Below are positions 63,874-64,000 of a stretch of DNA of 64,000 nucleotides, one piece after another. The stretch covers positions 62,001 to 126,000 of the forward strand of contig NZ_JAVJSX010000031.1 of NCBI RefSeq assembly GCF_040219215.1, given 5' to 3'. Source of the stretch: Thalassobaculum_A sp040219215. Its GTDB lineage: Bacteria; Pseudomonadota; Alphaproteobacteria; Thalassobaculales; Thalassobaculaceae. The notes under the pieces are model-generated. The model made no database searches and had not been told where the DNA came from. It saw only the letters and a program-made list of their open reading frames with translations. The position numbers and the translations under genes were made by a program. How positions within the stretch are numbered: position 1 is the first letter of the stretch; each line of letters begins with the position of its first letter.

Positions 63874-64000
63874 TCAAGCGGCGCGGGCATGCAGTTCCCG
63901 CAGGCGCAGATCGAGTTCGTCGTCGAGCGCCTCGGCGTCGTAGCCGGCAGCGACCTGGCGGCGGGCCGCGGCGCCCATCGACCGGACCAGCGCCGGTTCC
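63874..64000 (-). CDS. 3' end of a convergent glycosyltransferase gene (partial)
   Basis: Reading the minus strand from base 63999 gives 41 codons ending with TGA at 63874-63876. The peptide opens EPALVRSMGAAARRQV and ends RLRELHARAA, a layout typical of the C-terminal helix of GT4 glycosyltransferases (pattern NPELRRRMGxAAR). The gene runs off the right edge. It converges on the beta-helix gene with an 11-base gap, too short for a normal terminator. Confidence 0.7.
   Translation of the reverse strand, partial: EPALVRSMGAAARRQVAAGYDAEALDDELDLRLRELHARAA

Overview
The window is high-GC DNA with tightly packed genes, many sharing 4-base ATGA overlaps. Gene content points to a Gram-negative alphaproteobacterium, plausibly of the Rhodospirillales type: Liv-type ABC transporter, Cox-like molybdenum hydroxylase with MoxR/VWA helpers, Wza/Wzc-type polysaccharide export, periplasmic di-heme peroxidase. 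This placement is an inference; no rRNA or tRNA was seen.

Region A (1-18478, all + strand) looks like one long catabolic cluster for an unidentified small, probably cyclic, compound. It holds a Liv-type permease and ATPases (one fused to a Tm-1-like domain), a TIM-barrel PEP-hydrolase-family protein, a giant flotillin with a 517-residue hendecad coiled coil, two CoxG-like SRPBCC proteins, FAD, 2Fe-2S and split molybdopterin subunits of a xanthine-dehydrogenase-family hydroxylase, MoxR and VWA maturation proteins, an amidohydrolase, a metallo-beta-lactamase-fold lactonase, and a gluconolactonase fused to an isochorismatase-like domain whose usual nucleophile cysteine is serine.

Region B (about 18500-25800) is a mosaic, partly AT-rich island with IS630 and IS3 scars. 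It carries a sulfotransferase-like protein, FkbM and TylF methyltransferases, two PhyH-type dioxygenases and a foreign-looking glycosyltransferase.

Region C (25825-43198) is a surface-sugar cluster. On the + strand and at its left edge are GDP-sugar genes (fcl-like, HddA-like kinase, Gmd-like dehydratase, HddC-like nucleotidyltransferase), a DegT-fold 3-dehydratase with His in place of the PLP lysine, a two-subunit thiamine-diphosphate enzyme without E2/E3, a radical SAM protein and several reductases. Converging on it from the right is a five-gene minus-strand operon in which every junction is an ATGA overlap. Its first four genes match, by family, the Campylobacter jejuni pathway for the O-methyl phosphoramidate capsule modification: glutamine kinase, phosphoglutamine cytidylyltransferase, CDP-glutamine amidohydrolase and CDP-amidate kinase. 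The fifth is a methyltransferase. This is the most striking find of the window.

Region D (43638-49162) holds a periplasmic amidohydrolase / YtkA-like / di-heme peroxidase trio, a zinc-ribbon peptidoglycan-binding membrane protein and an orphan response regulator. Region E (49272-64000) is an exopolysaccharide operon: ManC, GalE, Wza-like lipoprotein, Wzc-like co-polymerase/kinase, four glycosyltransferases, a WcaJ-type initiating transferase, a Wzy-like polymerase and a Tat-exported beta-helix protein, ending against a convergent partial glycosyltransferase gene.
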